From an uncultured Clostridia bacterium (lineage in GTDB: Bacteria > Bacillota > Clostridia > Christensenellales > Borkfalkiaceae): a stretch of 64,000 bases of DNA. Position numbers and translations under genes: made by a program. The notes below the pieces were generated by a model. That model ran no database searches, had not been told where the DNA came from, and worked only from the letters and a program-made list of their open reading frames with translations. Shown here piece after piece: positions 33,958 through 41,975 of this stretch; position 1 is the first letter of the stretch, and each line of letters begins with the position of its first letter. The stretch spans positions 1 to 64,000 of the forward strand of contig CAMWIW010000004.1 of the NCBI GenBank assembly GCA_947174415.1, given 5' to 3'.

Positions 33958-35217
33958 TTATATAAAGCTGTTTGCGGAATTTATTATCAGCATAATTACG
34001 AGAGCGTACATAAACGCAACGGTCAAAAGCCCTGCTATAAAATATTCTATATCCTTTGACAGGTCGGATAAAAGCCCATACAAAACGTTTTCGCCTATCG
34101 GTTGAACTATCGCGCCGACTATTTTCAGAATAATCGAAAAAGATATAAGCGTTATCACGGGTTTAATTATCTCGAACAGTAAAAGAATAATTCCGCACAC
34201 TCCCACCGAACTTTTGATTAAAAGCCCTGCGGACGAGAGCATATCGAACCCGCTTGAAAGAAAATTCCCAACGAGCGGCACGGAGTTAGATACGACGTAC
34301 TTCGTCGCCTTAAATATTATTCCGTCAAACAGAGACGAAGCCGAGCTTTGTGCAGTGATAAAAATACTGAAAACGGTTACTGTAATGCCAATGACCCACT
34401 TCATTAGGCTTTTCAGTAGCGCGGATACGCCCGAAAATGACATTTGCGGGTTGATTTTGGACATAAAATTCAGTACTACTACTCCAACAGTTGCAGGAAA
34501 AATAAAACAACTTACTATTTCCACCGCTCCGCCCGAAAGGAACACAGCCGACGGCTGATAAATTGCCGCCGAACTCGTTCCGCCCGTAAGAACGGTAAGC
34601 GTTGCCAGAATGGGCGTTATAATTTCTATCTGCTTCTTGACGCCGTTAATACAATCCGTGCAGCTCCCGACGATAGATATCAGCATCGAAGCAAGAATTA
34701 AAATTATTAAAGAATAACACGCAAGGTGAACTATTTTTGCCGAGGATTTACCTAATATGCTCCCCTCTGCCGAACTAACAACCGCAGATAAAATCGAAAC
34801 GGCAGTAACCGTTGCAAACGCAGGTATTAGATTTATTACGTCTTTAAAAATAATCGAAAATAATTCGTTTAAAAAGCCGCCGTATTCAGCACCTAAGTTG
34901 CCGTTTATCAAATACTCTATTATTTCTCTTGCCGTGCTACCGAAATTGAAAAGATAGCTGTCGCTGTTTTGGTCCAGATATAACTGCAATTCGGACAGGT
35001 CAAGATCGTTAAGAAGGTTTGAAATATTTTCGCCCAGCTCTTCCATACCGTCCTCGGCAAAAGCGGAAATTCCAGCGCAAGCCAATAAAACCACGGCAAC
35101 AAGTAGTGAAAAGACGATTAGCAGCCTTTTTAAGCAAGATTTATGAGCGATACGATTATTTTGTACGCGCTTGAAAGGATAGGTATAGCCACCACGAATA
35201 AAACTATTTTCCCGCAT
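33958..35217 (-). CDS. spoIIIAE: SpoIIIAE, large permease-like component
   Basis: A 419-residue polytopic protein with a predicted signal-like helix (about 30-52), an external acidic region and eight or so membrane helices. LIPAFATVTAVSILSAVVSS and CIIFPATVGVVVLNFMSKI-like segments fit the family (written here in parts). The frame overlaps spoIIIAD by 88 nt, giving 29 extra N-terminal residues before the signal helix; no better ATG, GTG or TTG exists downstream. Confidence 0.9.
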   Translation of the reverse strand: MRENSFIRGGYTYPFKRVQNNRIAHKSCLKRLLIVFSLLVAVVLLACAGISAFAEDGMEELGENISNLLNDLDLSELQLYLDQNSDSYLFNFGSTAREIIEYLINGNLGAEYGGFLNELFSIIFKDVINLIPAFATVTAVSILSAVVSSAEGSILGKSSAKIVHLACYSLIILILASMLISIVGSCTDCINGVKKQIEIITPILATLTVLTGGTSSAAIYQPSAVFLSGGAVEIVSCFIFPATVGVVVLNFMSKINPQMSFSGVSALLKSLMKWVIGITVTVFSIFITAQSSASSLFDGIIFKATKYVVSNSVPLVGNFLSSGFDMLSSAGLLIKSSVGVCGIILLLFEIIKPVITLISFSIILKIVGAIVQPIGENVLYGLLSDLSKDIEYFIAGLLTVAFMYALVIMLIINSANSFI

Positions 35218-35522
35218 AATATCAGCTTGTCCGCCACCCCTTCGAAACCCAACTCTTTAACCGAGCTTGCAGTAAGTTCGATTAAGAAGCTTATACCGAC
35301 GATTTTGAAAATGATGCGGATAATTTCGTTATCGATACCCGTGCTTTGGGTAAACGACTTTAAAAATTCTATACACTCCGTAAGATAGTCGAAGGCGTAA
35401 AGAAAAATGATTATCCCGCCCGCAGTGAGACACAGCGGAACGAGCTCGGATTTATGTTGTTTTAAAATGAATGCGCTGACCGCCGTTATGACGGCTATAC
35501 AGCAAAGTCTAAAAACGTACAT
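35130..35522 (-). CDS. spoIIIAD: SpoIIIAD
   Basis: A 130-residue protein with four membrane helices. IDNEIIRIIFKIVGISFLIE and CGKIVLFVVAIPIL are typical of SpoIIIAD. It sits between spoIIIAC and spoIIIAE, its start directly following the AC stop. Confidence 0.9.
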   Translation of the reverse strand: MYVFRLCCIAVITAVSAFILKQHKSELVPLCLTAGGIIIFLYAFDYLTECIEFLKSFTQSTGIDNEIIRIIFKIVGISFLIELTASSVKELGFEGVADKLILCGKIVLFVVAIPILSSAYKIIVSLINLA

Positions 35523-35719
35523 CAGAACATATCAAATAGCTGTCTTATTTGAGAAAACAAATCGGAAATCATAGTGATTACTACTGTCAAAACAATTATT
35601 AAGCCAACGAGGCTCACAATCGTTGCAATATCGTCGCGGTCAGACTTTTTAAGAACCTGACAGATAATGGTAATTATTATGCCAACTGCGGCAATTTTGA
35701 AAATTATACTTATATCCAT
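35522..35719 (-). CDS. spoIIIAC: SpoIIIAC
   Basis: A 65-residue two-helix membrane protein (5-23, 34-54), normal for SpoIIIAC. IIFKIAAVGIIITIICQVLK fits the family. It overlaps spoIIIAD by one base and is the smallest gene of the operon. Confidence 0.92.
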   Translation of the reverse strand: MDISIIFKIAAVGIIITIICQVLKKSDRDDIATIVSLVGLIIVLTVVITMISDLFSQIRQLFDMF

Positions 35720-35769
35720 AAACGTTCCGTTAAATTACTGAATACCGCACTTCAAATTTTTGCTATATC

Positions 35770-36195
35770 CTACGCTAAAAGAACTGCCATTAAAACGCCT
35801 ATCATAAAGAAAATTTTAACGTACAGAGAACTGTATCTTTTATAGTTCGTCTGACTTTCTTCCCTGTACTTTACAAGCAATTCCTTTCTGCCGTTAAGAT
35901 AATCTATCTGCGACATAGCGTCGCTCTTGCCGAGGTTTACGAAATAGTCGGAAATTACTTCCCCGTCTTTTCCGTCAAGCAGCTTGCCGCCCTTCAACGC
36001 GGTTGGTATATATTTATAGTTTTGCGCCACCTTATCAAGCGGATTTTTGGAAAATTTCAGGTTCATAATCAGCTGATCGTTAAATTCGCACAGCTCCGAA
36101 AAAACCTGCATTCTCTTTTTTTTATTCGCCGAGAAAAACACTCCCAGCGTCGTCATCAGGGCGACTATCACTAATAGAATTAAAATCTTTATCAT
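35770..36195 (-). CDS. spoIIIAB: SpoIIIAB
   Basis: A 141-residue protein with helices at each end (2-21, 119-139) and a cytoplasmic middle, related to GspF/PilC-type proteins. Its start overlaps spoIIIAA by 74 nt. Somewhat shorter than Bacillus SpoIIIAB (171). Confidence 0.88.
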   Translation of the reverse strand: MIKILILLVIVALMTTLGVFFSANKKKRMQVFSELCEFNDQLIMNLKFSKNPLDKVAQNYKYIPTALKGGKLLDGKDGEVISDYFVNLGKSDAMSQIDYLNGRKELLVKYREESQTNYKRYSSLYVKIFFMIGVLMAVLLA

Positions 36196-37018
36196 AAATT
36201 TCGGGTCTTTTACCCAGACCTTTCAACTCAACGAAATATTTAAAGGGCATTTTTTTCAACTTTTCTTTGTCCGTGATGTGAGAAGAGGCTATCACGGTTA
36301 TCGAGCAATCGGCGGCGTAATGCACGGCTTGCAGGTCCTCTTCTCCGTAAAGTTCGTCCGTTATGATAACGTCGGGCTTCATTGCTCTTATAGCACTTGC
36401 TATTGCTCCGAGTTTCGAATAGCACCTTACCACGTCTACCATACCCAAATCGAACCCCTCGCCGTAGCCGTCCAAAGCCGCTATTTCTCCTCTTTCGTCA
36501 AATACAAGAACGTTACTATCCTTGCTCAAGTTCCGAGCAATATCGCGTAGCATCGTTGTCTTTCCTAAGCCGGGTTTTGAATAAATGAGGGTGCTTTTGA
36601 TTTCATTTGAAAACACCGTTTTAAAAAGATGCTCCGCGCAGCCTTTGATGTCGTGAGGAACTCGGATATTTAAAGAAGTTACGTTCTTTATAGTATTTAC
36701 CTTACCGTTTTCGGTAACGTACTCTCCCGCAATACCCAAGCGAACGCCGTGCCCTACCGTTATAAACCCGCTTTTCATTTGCTCGGTATAACTGTATACG
36801 CAACCGCCGGTAGCCGCATTTAAAACAGGCGTAACTTCGCAAACCCTTATACTGTCGATTTCGCACGAAACAACGCCGACCTTACCTAAATAAGAATACT
36901 TACCGTCGTATTCGACTATAACGGGTTGTCCCCGCCGTAAACGGATTTCCGAAAGCCTGTTATAATTAAGATGACTGACAGCAGCCCGCACCTCTTCCGG
37001 CAAAAAGGACAAACTCAT
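36122..37018 (-). CDS. spoIIIAA: SpoIIIAA ATPase
   Basis: A 298-residue secretion-type ATPase powering the forespore-mother cell channel. Walker A is SKPGLGKTTMLRDIAR (about 146-161), where the family often has SPPGxGKTT; Walker B-like VIITDELYGEEDL follows with a conserved DERGEIA. First gene of spoIIIAA-AH. No convincing sigma-E promoter was found. Confidence 0.94.
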   Translation of the reverse strand: MSLSFLPEEVRAAVSHLNYNRLSEIRLRRGQPVIVEYDGKYSYLGKVGVVSCEIDSIRVCEVTPVLNAATGGCVYSYTEQMKSGFITVGHGVRLGIAGEYVTENGKVNTIKNVTSLNIRVPHDIKGCAEHLFKTVFSNEIKSTLIYSKPGLGKTTMLRDIARNLSKDSNVLVFDERGEIAALDGYGEGFDLGMVDVVRCYSKLGAIASAIRAMKPDVIITDELYGEEDLQAVHYAADCSITVIASSHITDKEKLKKMPFKYFVELKGLGKRPEIYDKDFNSISDSRPDDDAGSVFLGE

Positions 37019-37047
37019 AGTTTAATTTATTTATGACGGCATAAAAA

Positions 37048-37072
37048 AAGAACCTGCGCCACACAAGTTCTT
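37048..37072 (-). terminator. Stem-loop before spoIIIAA
   Basis: Arms AAGAAC/GTTCTT with extra inner pairs, followed by seven Ts on the minus strand; it would isolate spoIIIA from upstream transcription. Confidence 0.5.
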
Positions 37073-37117
37073 AAATTAATAAAACTTTAAAAATTTTCAA
37101 TTAAGATAAAATTTGGC

Positions 37118-37146
37118 TTGACAATCCCGTTAAAATATTATAAAAT
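37118..37146 (+). promoter_or_regulatory. Promoter of tRNA-Leu(AAG)
   Basis: TTGACA (37118-37123), 17-nt spacer, TAAAAT (37141-37146), about 20 nt before the tRNA. Confidence 0.7.
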
Positions 37147-37166
37147 CAATCTTGCTTTTTAAATAA

Positions 37167-37251
37167 GCACTCGTGGCGGAATTGGCAGACGCGCAAGACT
37201 AAGGATCTTGTGGTTAACCCCATGCAGGTTCAACTCCTGTCGAGTGCACCA
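37167..37251 (+). tRNA. tRNA-Leu (anticodon AAG)
   Basis: 85 nt with a 7-bp acceptor stem (GCACTCG/CGAGTGC), D-loop TTGGCAGA, anticodon stem CAAGA/TCTTG with loop CTAAGGA, a class II variable arm and T-arm GGTTCAA. CCA is encoded. A34 implies inosine modification by TadA. Confidence 0.96.
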
Positions 37252-37255
37252 AGTC

Positions 37256-37303
37256 AAAATAGCCTGAACTTCTTTACAGTAAAAAGAACGTTCGGGCTAT
37301 TTT
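37256..37303 (+). terminator. Terminator of tRNA-Leu(AAG)
   Basis: 14-bp arms AAAATAGCCTGAAC/GTTCGGGCTATTTT with an inner TTCTTTAC hairpin; ends in T-rich sequence. Confidence 0.75.
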
Positions 37304-37337
37304 GTTATATAAAATAAATTGGAACTTCTGAGCATAA

Positions 37338-37375
37338 AAAAATCCGATAGAGTGATACCGCTCTATCGGATTTTT
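37338..37375. terminator. Strong hairpin terminator, isochorismatase side
   Basis: 15-bp perfect arms AAAAATCCGATAGAG/CTCTATCGGATTTTT. Confidence 0.9.
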
Positions 37376-37388
37376 ATCCAAATGCCAT

Positions 37389-37877
37389 TTATTTCAGTTC
37401 ACCAAGTGTTTTGACCCTGCAACCTTTGCTTGAATAGTATTGTAGCATTTCGTCAATCTTGCGTTTGTCATAACTTGTAATACAATCGGACAGTACGTGA
37501 ACGGTATAACCTTCTTTAACCATATTATAGCAAGTAGATTTTACGCAAGCCACGGCATCTGCGCCGGTAATATAAAATTCATTGATTTCGTTCTTTTTTA
37601 TAAACGCGGCAAATTCTTCACTCGTAAGCGCGTTGCCTTTTGTCTTGGTAAATATATTCTCAGACACAATTTTCATTTCCGCAACCAATTCTTCGCCATG
37701 AGTATTAGGCTTAAAAGTTCTTGTTCCTGCAGATAAATTATTATGTTTAATGTAGACCACGTAAATATCGTTTACAACAGCCCAATCAATAGCAGAGTTT
37801 ACGTTACTGATAATTTCCTTGTAATTTTTTGTAATATCGTTTTGAATGTCAATAACGACAAGCGCCTTATTCTGCAT
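37389..37877 (-). CDS. Isochorismatase-family cysteine hydrolase
   Basis: A 162-residue alpha/beta cysteine hydrolase, related to nicotinamidases. The catalytic triad is visible as Asp in VVIDIQND (about 10), Lys in KTKGNALT and Cys in GADAVACVKSTC (about 112). Without a substrate-defining loop, nicotinamidase, isochorismatase or another amidase activity cannot be distinguished. It stands alone with a strong terminator and a GGAGG Shine-Dalgarno. Confidence 0.88.
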   Translation of the reverse strand: MQNKALVVIDIQNDITKNYKEIISNVNSAIDWAVVNDIYVVYIKHNNLSAGTRTFKPNTHGEELVAEMKIVSENIFTKTKGNALTSEEFAAFIKKNEINEFYITGADAVACVKSTCYNMVKEGYTVHVLSDCITSYDKRKIDEMLQYYSSKGCRVKTLGELK

Positions 37878-37976
37878 TGTTTACCTCCGTTTGTTTTGAT
37901 TTTTTTAGTTCAATTTCAATATGGCAATTTTTGACGAAAAATCAAGAATTTGATTAATTATGTGCATATAGCGCTG

Positions 37977-38579
37977 TTAGTCGTTAATCACACACGCCAC
38001 ATTAATTTTTTCAAGAATTTCGGCTGTTTTGCGCTCTAATTCCTTAAAATTACCGTCATTATGTATGACATAGTACTTCGCAAAGTTGCAATTTTCGTAA
38101 TTAAACTGCGATTTTACGCGTAAAATCACGTTTTCTGCTGCAATTTTGTCCCGCTTTGAAACCGCAACAATTCTATCCTCTAAATTACGCAAAACTACGA
38201 TAACTCCGTCAAAATAACTTTCAAAACCGTTCTCAAACAAAAGCGGAACTTCTGTAAAAGACAGTCTATACCCCTCGGTTTTTTTTAAAACTTCTTCCAT
38301 TATCGCGGGGTGAGTAATAGAATTTAACTTTTCAAGCGCTACCGTATCGGCAAAAACTTTTTCAGAAAGCGCACCCCTGTTCAGCGTTCCGTCAGGATTA
38401 ATTACGCCGTTGAACTCTCTTCCCAACTTTTCAATAAACTCAGGTCGTTGTAAAAGTTCTTTATAAATTTCGTCGCAGGATAAGACGACATAATTTTGTC
38501 GTCTTATAATTTCGGCAACGGTAGATTTACCGCTGCCTATTCCTCCCGTTATTGCAAATTTAAAATTACTTTGCATCAT
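37977..38579 (-). CDS. coaE: Dephospho-CoA kinase
   Basis: A 200-residue kinase for the last step of CoA synthesis. Walker A is GGIGSGKST near the N-terminus, followed by LSCDEIYKELLQ, HPAIMEEVL and VPLLFENGFE. The ATG at 38579 (of two tandem ATGs) is preferred, with AAGGGA 9 nt upstream; the frame begins at 38606. It overlaps the end of polA, a common polA-coaE pair. Confidence 0.93.
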   Translation of the reverse strand: MMQSNFKFAITGGIGSGKSTVAEIIRRQNYVVLSCDEIYKELLQRPEFIEKLGREFNGVINPDGTLNRGALSEKVFADTVALEKLNSITHPAIMEEVLKKTEGYRLSFTEVPLLFENGFESYFDGVIVVLRNLEDRIVAVSKRDKIAAENVILRVKSQFNYENCNFAKYYVIHNDGNFKELERKTAEILEKINVACVIND

Positions 38580-41118
38580 ACCAATTCTTTCCCTTATGAA
38601 CTTCAACAGTCATAGGAACTTTTAAACTTACCGCGTTTTCCATTTTATCTTTTAATATAGCCGCAGCGCGCTCGGCTTCCTCTTCGGGCGCTTCCAAAAC
38701 AAGCTCGTCGTGAACTTGCAGAATAAGTTTAGTCTTTAACCCCTCTTCTTTAAGAGCCTTTGCCACGTTAACCATCGCGATTTTTATAATATCTGCGCTC
38801 GACCCTTGCAAAGGCATATTCATAGCTGCGCGCTCACCAAACTGCCTCAAATTGTAATTTGCGGAATTTATTTCGGGAATAACCCGCTTTCTGCCCGTCA
38901 AAGTACTAATATAACCGTGCTTTTTAGCAAACTCAACGTTGGAATTCATATATTCCTTCACAGAGCTATAAGTCGCAAAATATTTTTCGATATATTCTTT
39001 TGCCGTAGCGTTACTTACGCCCAAATTTCTTGCAAGCCCAAAATCGCTTATACCGTAAATTATTCCGAAATTAACTGCCTTAGCCGCCCTGCGCATCTTC
39101 GCAGTAACCTCTTCAAACGGCACGTCGAATACTTGCGACGCCGTCGTGCTGTGAATATCTTTACCTTCGTTATACGCATCTATCAGCTCTTTACAGCCAG
39201 AAAAATGCGCTAAAAGCCGAAGCTCTATCTGCGAGTAATCAGCATCGATAAAAACGTTTCCTTCACGAGCCACGAATATTTTTCTCAGCTCCTTGCCCTC
39301 GTCGTCCCTTATGGGGATATTCTGCAAGTTGGGGTTTGAGCTTGACAGTCTGCCCGTGGTGGTTACCGTCTGGTGGAACGTCGTGTGAATAAGCCCGTCT
39401 TTACCTATAAGCGGTCTGTACCCCTCAAGATAGGTTGAAGAAATTTTTTGATAAAATCTGTATTTTAGAATATCCGCAACGACTGGGTGTTTATCCACGA
39501 GCTTTTCCAACACGTCCGCACTGGTCGTAAACTTATTTTCATTCTTTTTCTTTTTTACTTCTGTTATGCCTAGATTATATAGCACTTCACCGAGCTGCAT
39601 TGGCGAGTTCAAGTTAAATTCTTTATCACACGCCTTGAATATTTTCCACTTATACTCCTCTGCACGGTCGCGGAACTGCTTTGCAAGCTCGTTCATATCC
39701 TTAACACTGACTTTAACTCCGCTCGTTTCCATACCAAAAAGTACGCCGACTAGCGGCTTTTCAATCTCTTCGTACAGCTTAACCATATTTTCGGCTTTAA
39801 GCTTTTCGCTGACGGTAATAAAAATTTTTGTAGCGGAAAATGCGGAAAATGCGTAATCGTAAGCATAAAAAGCACACAAATCTTTGAGCGTTAATGACGC
39901 CGTTTCATAGTCGCAAAGATAATTTGCAATCAATAAATCGTCGAATTTACATGCAAAATCTATGCCTAGCTCTCTCAAAAAGTGCATTTGGCGCTTGCAA
40001 TCGTAAGTTAAAACCTTATTTTTAGTATTAGAAAAAATAGCGTTAAGAACTTTATTGAAATCGTCTACACTAATACTGTTTTCCGCCAGAAGGTCAACTG
40101 AAACGGCAAGAGAAAACTCTTTTCCACCAGCGTAAATTTCTGCGCTTCCGTCGTTTAAAATGACGCAAAATTCACTGTTTTTCTCCAAAACGGGGCGTAT
40201 TTCGTCGAATGATTTACAATTTACTTTTTCAGGATAATTTACTTCGGCAGCTATATTGCCAACCGAGTCGTCGAAAATATTCAGAGAAAGCAGGCTTCTG
40301 AACTCAAATTCGGTAAAAGTTTTCTTAACTTCTGCATTATACTTCTTCGGCATAACGCAGTCTGCAAGCTCCACGTCCAAATCGCAATTTCTGTCGATGG
40401 TCGCAAGCTTGTACGAAAGATAGGCAAGCTCTTTGTTTGAAGAAATTTTTGTCAGAACCGAGCCTTTAAGCTCGTCCAAATGCTCGTAAATTCCGTCAAG
40501 CGTGCCATACTTTTCCAAAAGAGATAACGCCGTCTTTTCTCCTATACCGGGAACGCCCGGAATATTGTCCGAGCTGTCGCCCATAAGAGCTTTCAAGTCA
40601 ACTACTTGTTGAGGCTCAATACCTATTTCAGTTTTAAAATTATCCTTATTCAACTTTAAAAGGTCGGAAACACCGCGCTTAGTAAAGTGAACGTCGGTCT
40701 TCTCATCGACTAATTGATAACTGTCTCTATCACCCGTATATAAATAACTGTGAACGTCGAACTTCTTTGACAGAGTTCCTAAGATGTCGTCGGCCTCTAT
40801 ACCTTCCTTCTGACAAATCGCAATTTTCATTGCGCGAAGAAGGTTTTTCAAAGGCTCAACTTGAACCGCCAAATCGTCGGGCATGGATTTACGCGTAGCC
40901 TTGTATCCGTCGTACATCTTATGTCGGAACGTGGGCGCTTTCATATCGAAAGCAACCACCAGATATTCGGGTTTTAAATCACTTTGGATTTTGAATAAAA
41001 GTTTGATAAAGCCGAATATGGCATTTGTCGGGATACCGCTTGAAGTTGTAAATACGGGCGTTGCGTAAAACGCTCTGTTTAACAGGCTGTTGCCGTCGAT
41101 TAAAACGAGTTTTTCCAT
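38566..41118 (-). CDS. polA: DNA polymerase I
   Basis: An 850-residue repair and Okazaki-processing enzyme. The 5'-3' exonuclease domain comes first (LIDGNSLLNRAFYA; GDSSDNIPGVPGIGEKTA), then a proofreading domain lacking the D-x-E motif, as in many Firmicutes, then the polymerase core: TTGRLSSSNPNLQNIP, DADYSQIELRLLAH (motif A), RRAAKAVNFGIIYG (motif B) and QVHDELVLE (motif C). ATG 41118 is chosen; a TAAACT box ends 7 nt before it and no Shine-Dalgarno is present. Confidence 0.96.
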   Translation of the reverse strand: MEKLVLIDGNSLLNRAFYATPVFTTSSGIPTNAIFGFIKLLFKIQSDLKPEYLVVAFDMKAPTFRHKMYDGYKATRKSMPDDLAVQVEPLKNLLRAMKIAICQKEGIEADDILGTLSKKFDVHSYLYTGDRDSYQLVDEKTDVHFTKRGVSDLLKLNKDNFKTEIGIEPQQVVDLKALMGDSSDNIPGVPGIGEKTALSLLEKYGTLDGIYEHLDELKGSVLTKISSNKELAYLSYKLATIDRNCDLDVELADCVMPKKYNAEVKKTFTEFEFRSLLSLNIFDDSVGNIAAEVNYPEKVNCKSFDEIRPVLEKNSEFCVILNDGSAEIYAGGKEFSLAVSVDLLAENSISVDDFNKVLNAIFSNTKNKVLTYDCKRQMHFLRELGIDFACKFDDLLIANYLCDYETASLTLKDLCAFYAYDYAFSAFSATKIFITVSEKLKAENMVKLYEEIEKPLVGVLFGMETSGVKVSVKDMNELAKQFRDRAEEYKWKIFKACDKEFNLNSPMQLGEVLYNLGITEVKKKKNENKFTTSADVLEKLVDKHPVVADILKYRFYQKISSTYLEGYRPLIGKDGLIHTTFHQTVTTTGRLSSSNPNLQNIPIRDDEGKELRKIFVAREGNVFIDADYSQIELRLLAHFSGCKELIDAYNEGKDIHSTTASQVFDVPFEEVTAKMRRAAKAVNFGIIYGISDFGLARNLGVSNATAKEYIEKYFATYSSVKEYMNSNVEFAKKHGYISTLTGRKRVIPEINSANYNLRQFGERAAMNMPLQGSSADIIKIAMVNVAKALKEEGLKTKLILQVHDELVLEAPEEEAERAAAILKDKMENAVSLKVPMTVEVHKGKNWYDAK

Positions 41119-41125
41119 ATTATTC

Positions 41126-41154
41126 AGTTTAACACTTTCCGTAAATAAAATCAA
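41126..41154 (-). promoter_or_regulatory. polA promoter adjacent to start codon
   Basis: TTGATT (complement 41149-41154), 17-nt spacer, TAAACT (complement 41126-41131), 7 nt before the ATG. Confidence 0.6.
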
Positions 41155-41172
41155 TCGTTTAATTAAAAACGC

Positions 41173-41201
41173 TTGATTTTTAAACGGGCGTATATTATAA
41201 T
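41173..41201 (+). promoter_or_regulatory. Promoter of tRNA-Leu(CAA)
   Basis: TTGATT (41173-41178), 17-nt spacer, TATAAT (41196-41201), divergent from the polA promoter. Confidence 0.75.
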
Positions 41202-41214
41202 GAATAAGCAATTT

Positions 41215-41301
41215 GCCGGTGTGGTGGAATTGGCAGACGCGCGGGACTCAAAATCCCGTGGTAGTGATACCGTGTGGGTTCGACCCCCACCACCGGCACC
41301 A
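41215..41301 (+). tRNA. tRNA-Leu (anticodon CAA)
   Basis: 87 nt: acceptor stem GCCGGTG/CACCGGC, D-loop TTGGCAGA, anticodon stem CGGGA/TCCCG with loop CTCAAAA, long variable arm, T-arm GGTTCGA and encoded CCA. Reads UUG. Confidence 0.97.
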
Positions 41302-41302
41302 G

Positions 41303-41337
41303 AAAAGCGTCAATTGATTTCTCAATCGACGCTTTTT
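41303..41337 (+). terminator. Terminator of tRNA-Leu(CAA)
   Basis: Stem AAAAGCGTCAATTGA/TCAATCGACGCTTTT, then Ts. Confidence 0.85.
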
Positions 41338-41364
41338 ATTTTTTTCTTAAACACAAACTTATGT

Positions 41365-41393
41365 TTGACTTTTTATTTTCATAGTAGTAAAAT
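41365..41393 (+). promoter_or_regulatory. Promoter of the GIY-YIG gene
   Basis: TTGACT (41365-41370), 17-nt spacer, TAAAAT (41388-41393). Confidence 0.65.
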
Positions 41394-41421
41394 ACAGGCA
41401 ATAAAGCACTAAGGATTAAAG

Positions 41422-41916
41422 ATGGACGGTTGGCTTATTGCAATTATAGTAATAACCTCATTATTCATATGCCTGATTGTTCTTATTAGCATACTTCATT
41501 ACAGGCACAAACAAAAAGAACACATTAAAAGACAAATACGGGGGCTTGCAAACAACACTTTGGAAATGACGCCTGAAGAATTTTTTGCAATGCGAAAGGC
41601 AAGCTTCGGCGGAAAAGGCAAACCTTCATACGCGCTGACTATGAATTTTGCGGGAGTCTACATACTCTTTAACTCCACAAAAAATATGTATTACGTAGGA
41701 CAAGGCAAAGAAGTTTTGAACCGAGTTAACTCACATTTTACCGGCAAGGGCAACGGCGACGTTTACGCCGATTACAAGTACGGCGACAAGTTCACTATAA
41801 AAATGATTGCCTTGAAATGGAGTAAATTTTCCACCTTGAACGATTTGGAACGAAACACTATTTTAACCTACGACGCGTTTGCCTCAGGTTATAACAAAAC
41901 ACGCGGTAATAAATAG
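41422..41916 (+). CDS. Membrane-anchored GIY-YIG nuclease-domain protein
   Basis: A 164-residue protein with an N-terminal membrane helix (4-25), a basic linker (27-40) and a GIY-YIG fold: GVYILFNSTKNMYYVGQG (about 77-94), Arg in VLNRVNSHF, Glu in LNDLERNTI and Asn in GYNKTRGN. All catalytic positions of a GIY-YIG nuclease seem present. The combination with a membrane anchor suggests action on DNA or RNA at the envelope; its role is unknown. Confidence 0.8.
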   Translation: MDGWLIAIIVITSLFICLIVLISILHYRHKQKEHIKRQIRGLANNTLEMTPEEFFAMRKASFGGKGKPSYALTMNFAGVYILFNSTKNMYYVGQGKEVLNRVNSHFTGKGNGDVYADYKYGDKFTIKMIALKWSKFSTLNDLERNTILTYDAFASGYNKTRGNK

Positions 41917-41932
41917 AATACTCAAAAAACAG

Positions 41933-41959
41933 CGCCCTGCGGTCAGATTCCGCAGGGCG
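41933..41959. terminator. Bidirectional terminator
   Basis: Perfect 10-bp stem CGCCCTGCGG/CCGCAGGGCG with a 7-nt loop between convergent genes. Confidence 0.85.
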
Positions 41960-41975
41960 TTCTTATTTACGTTAT

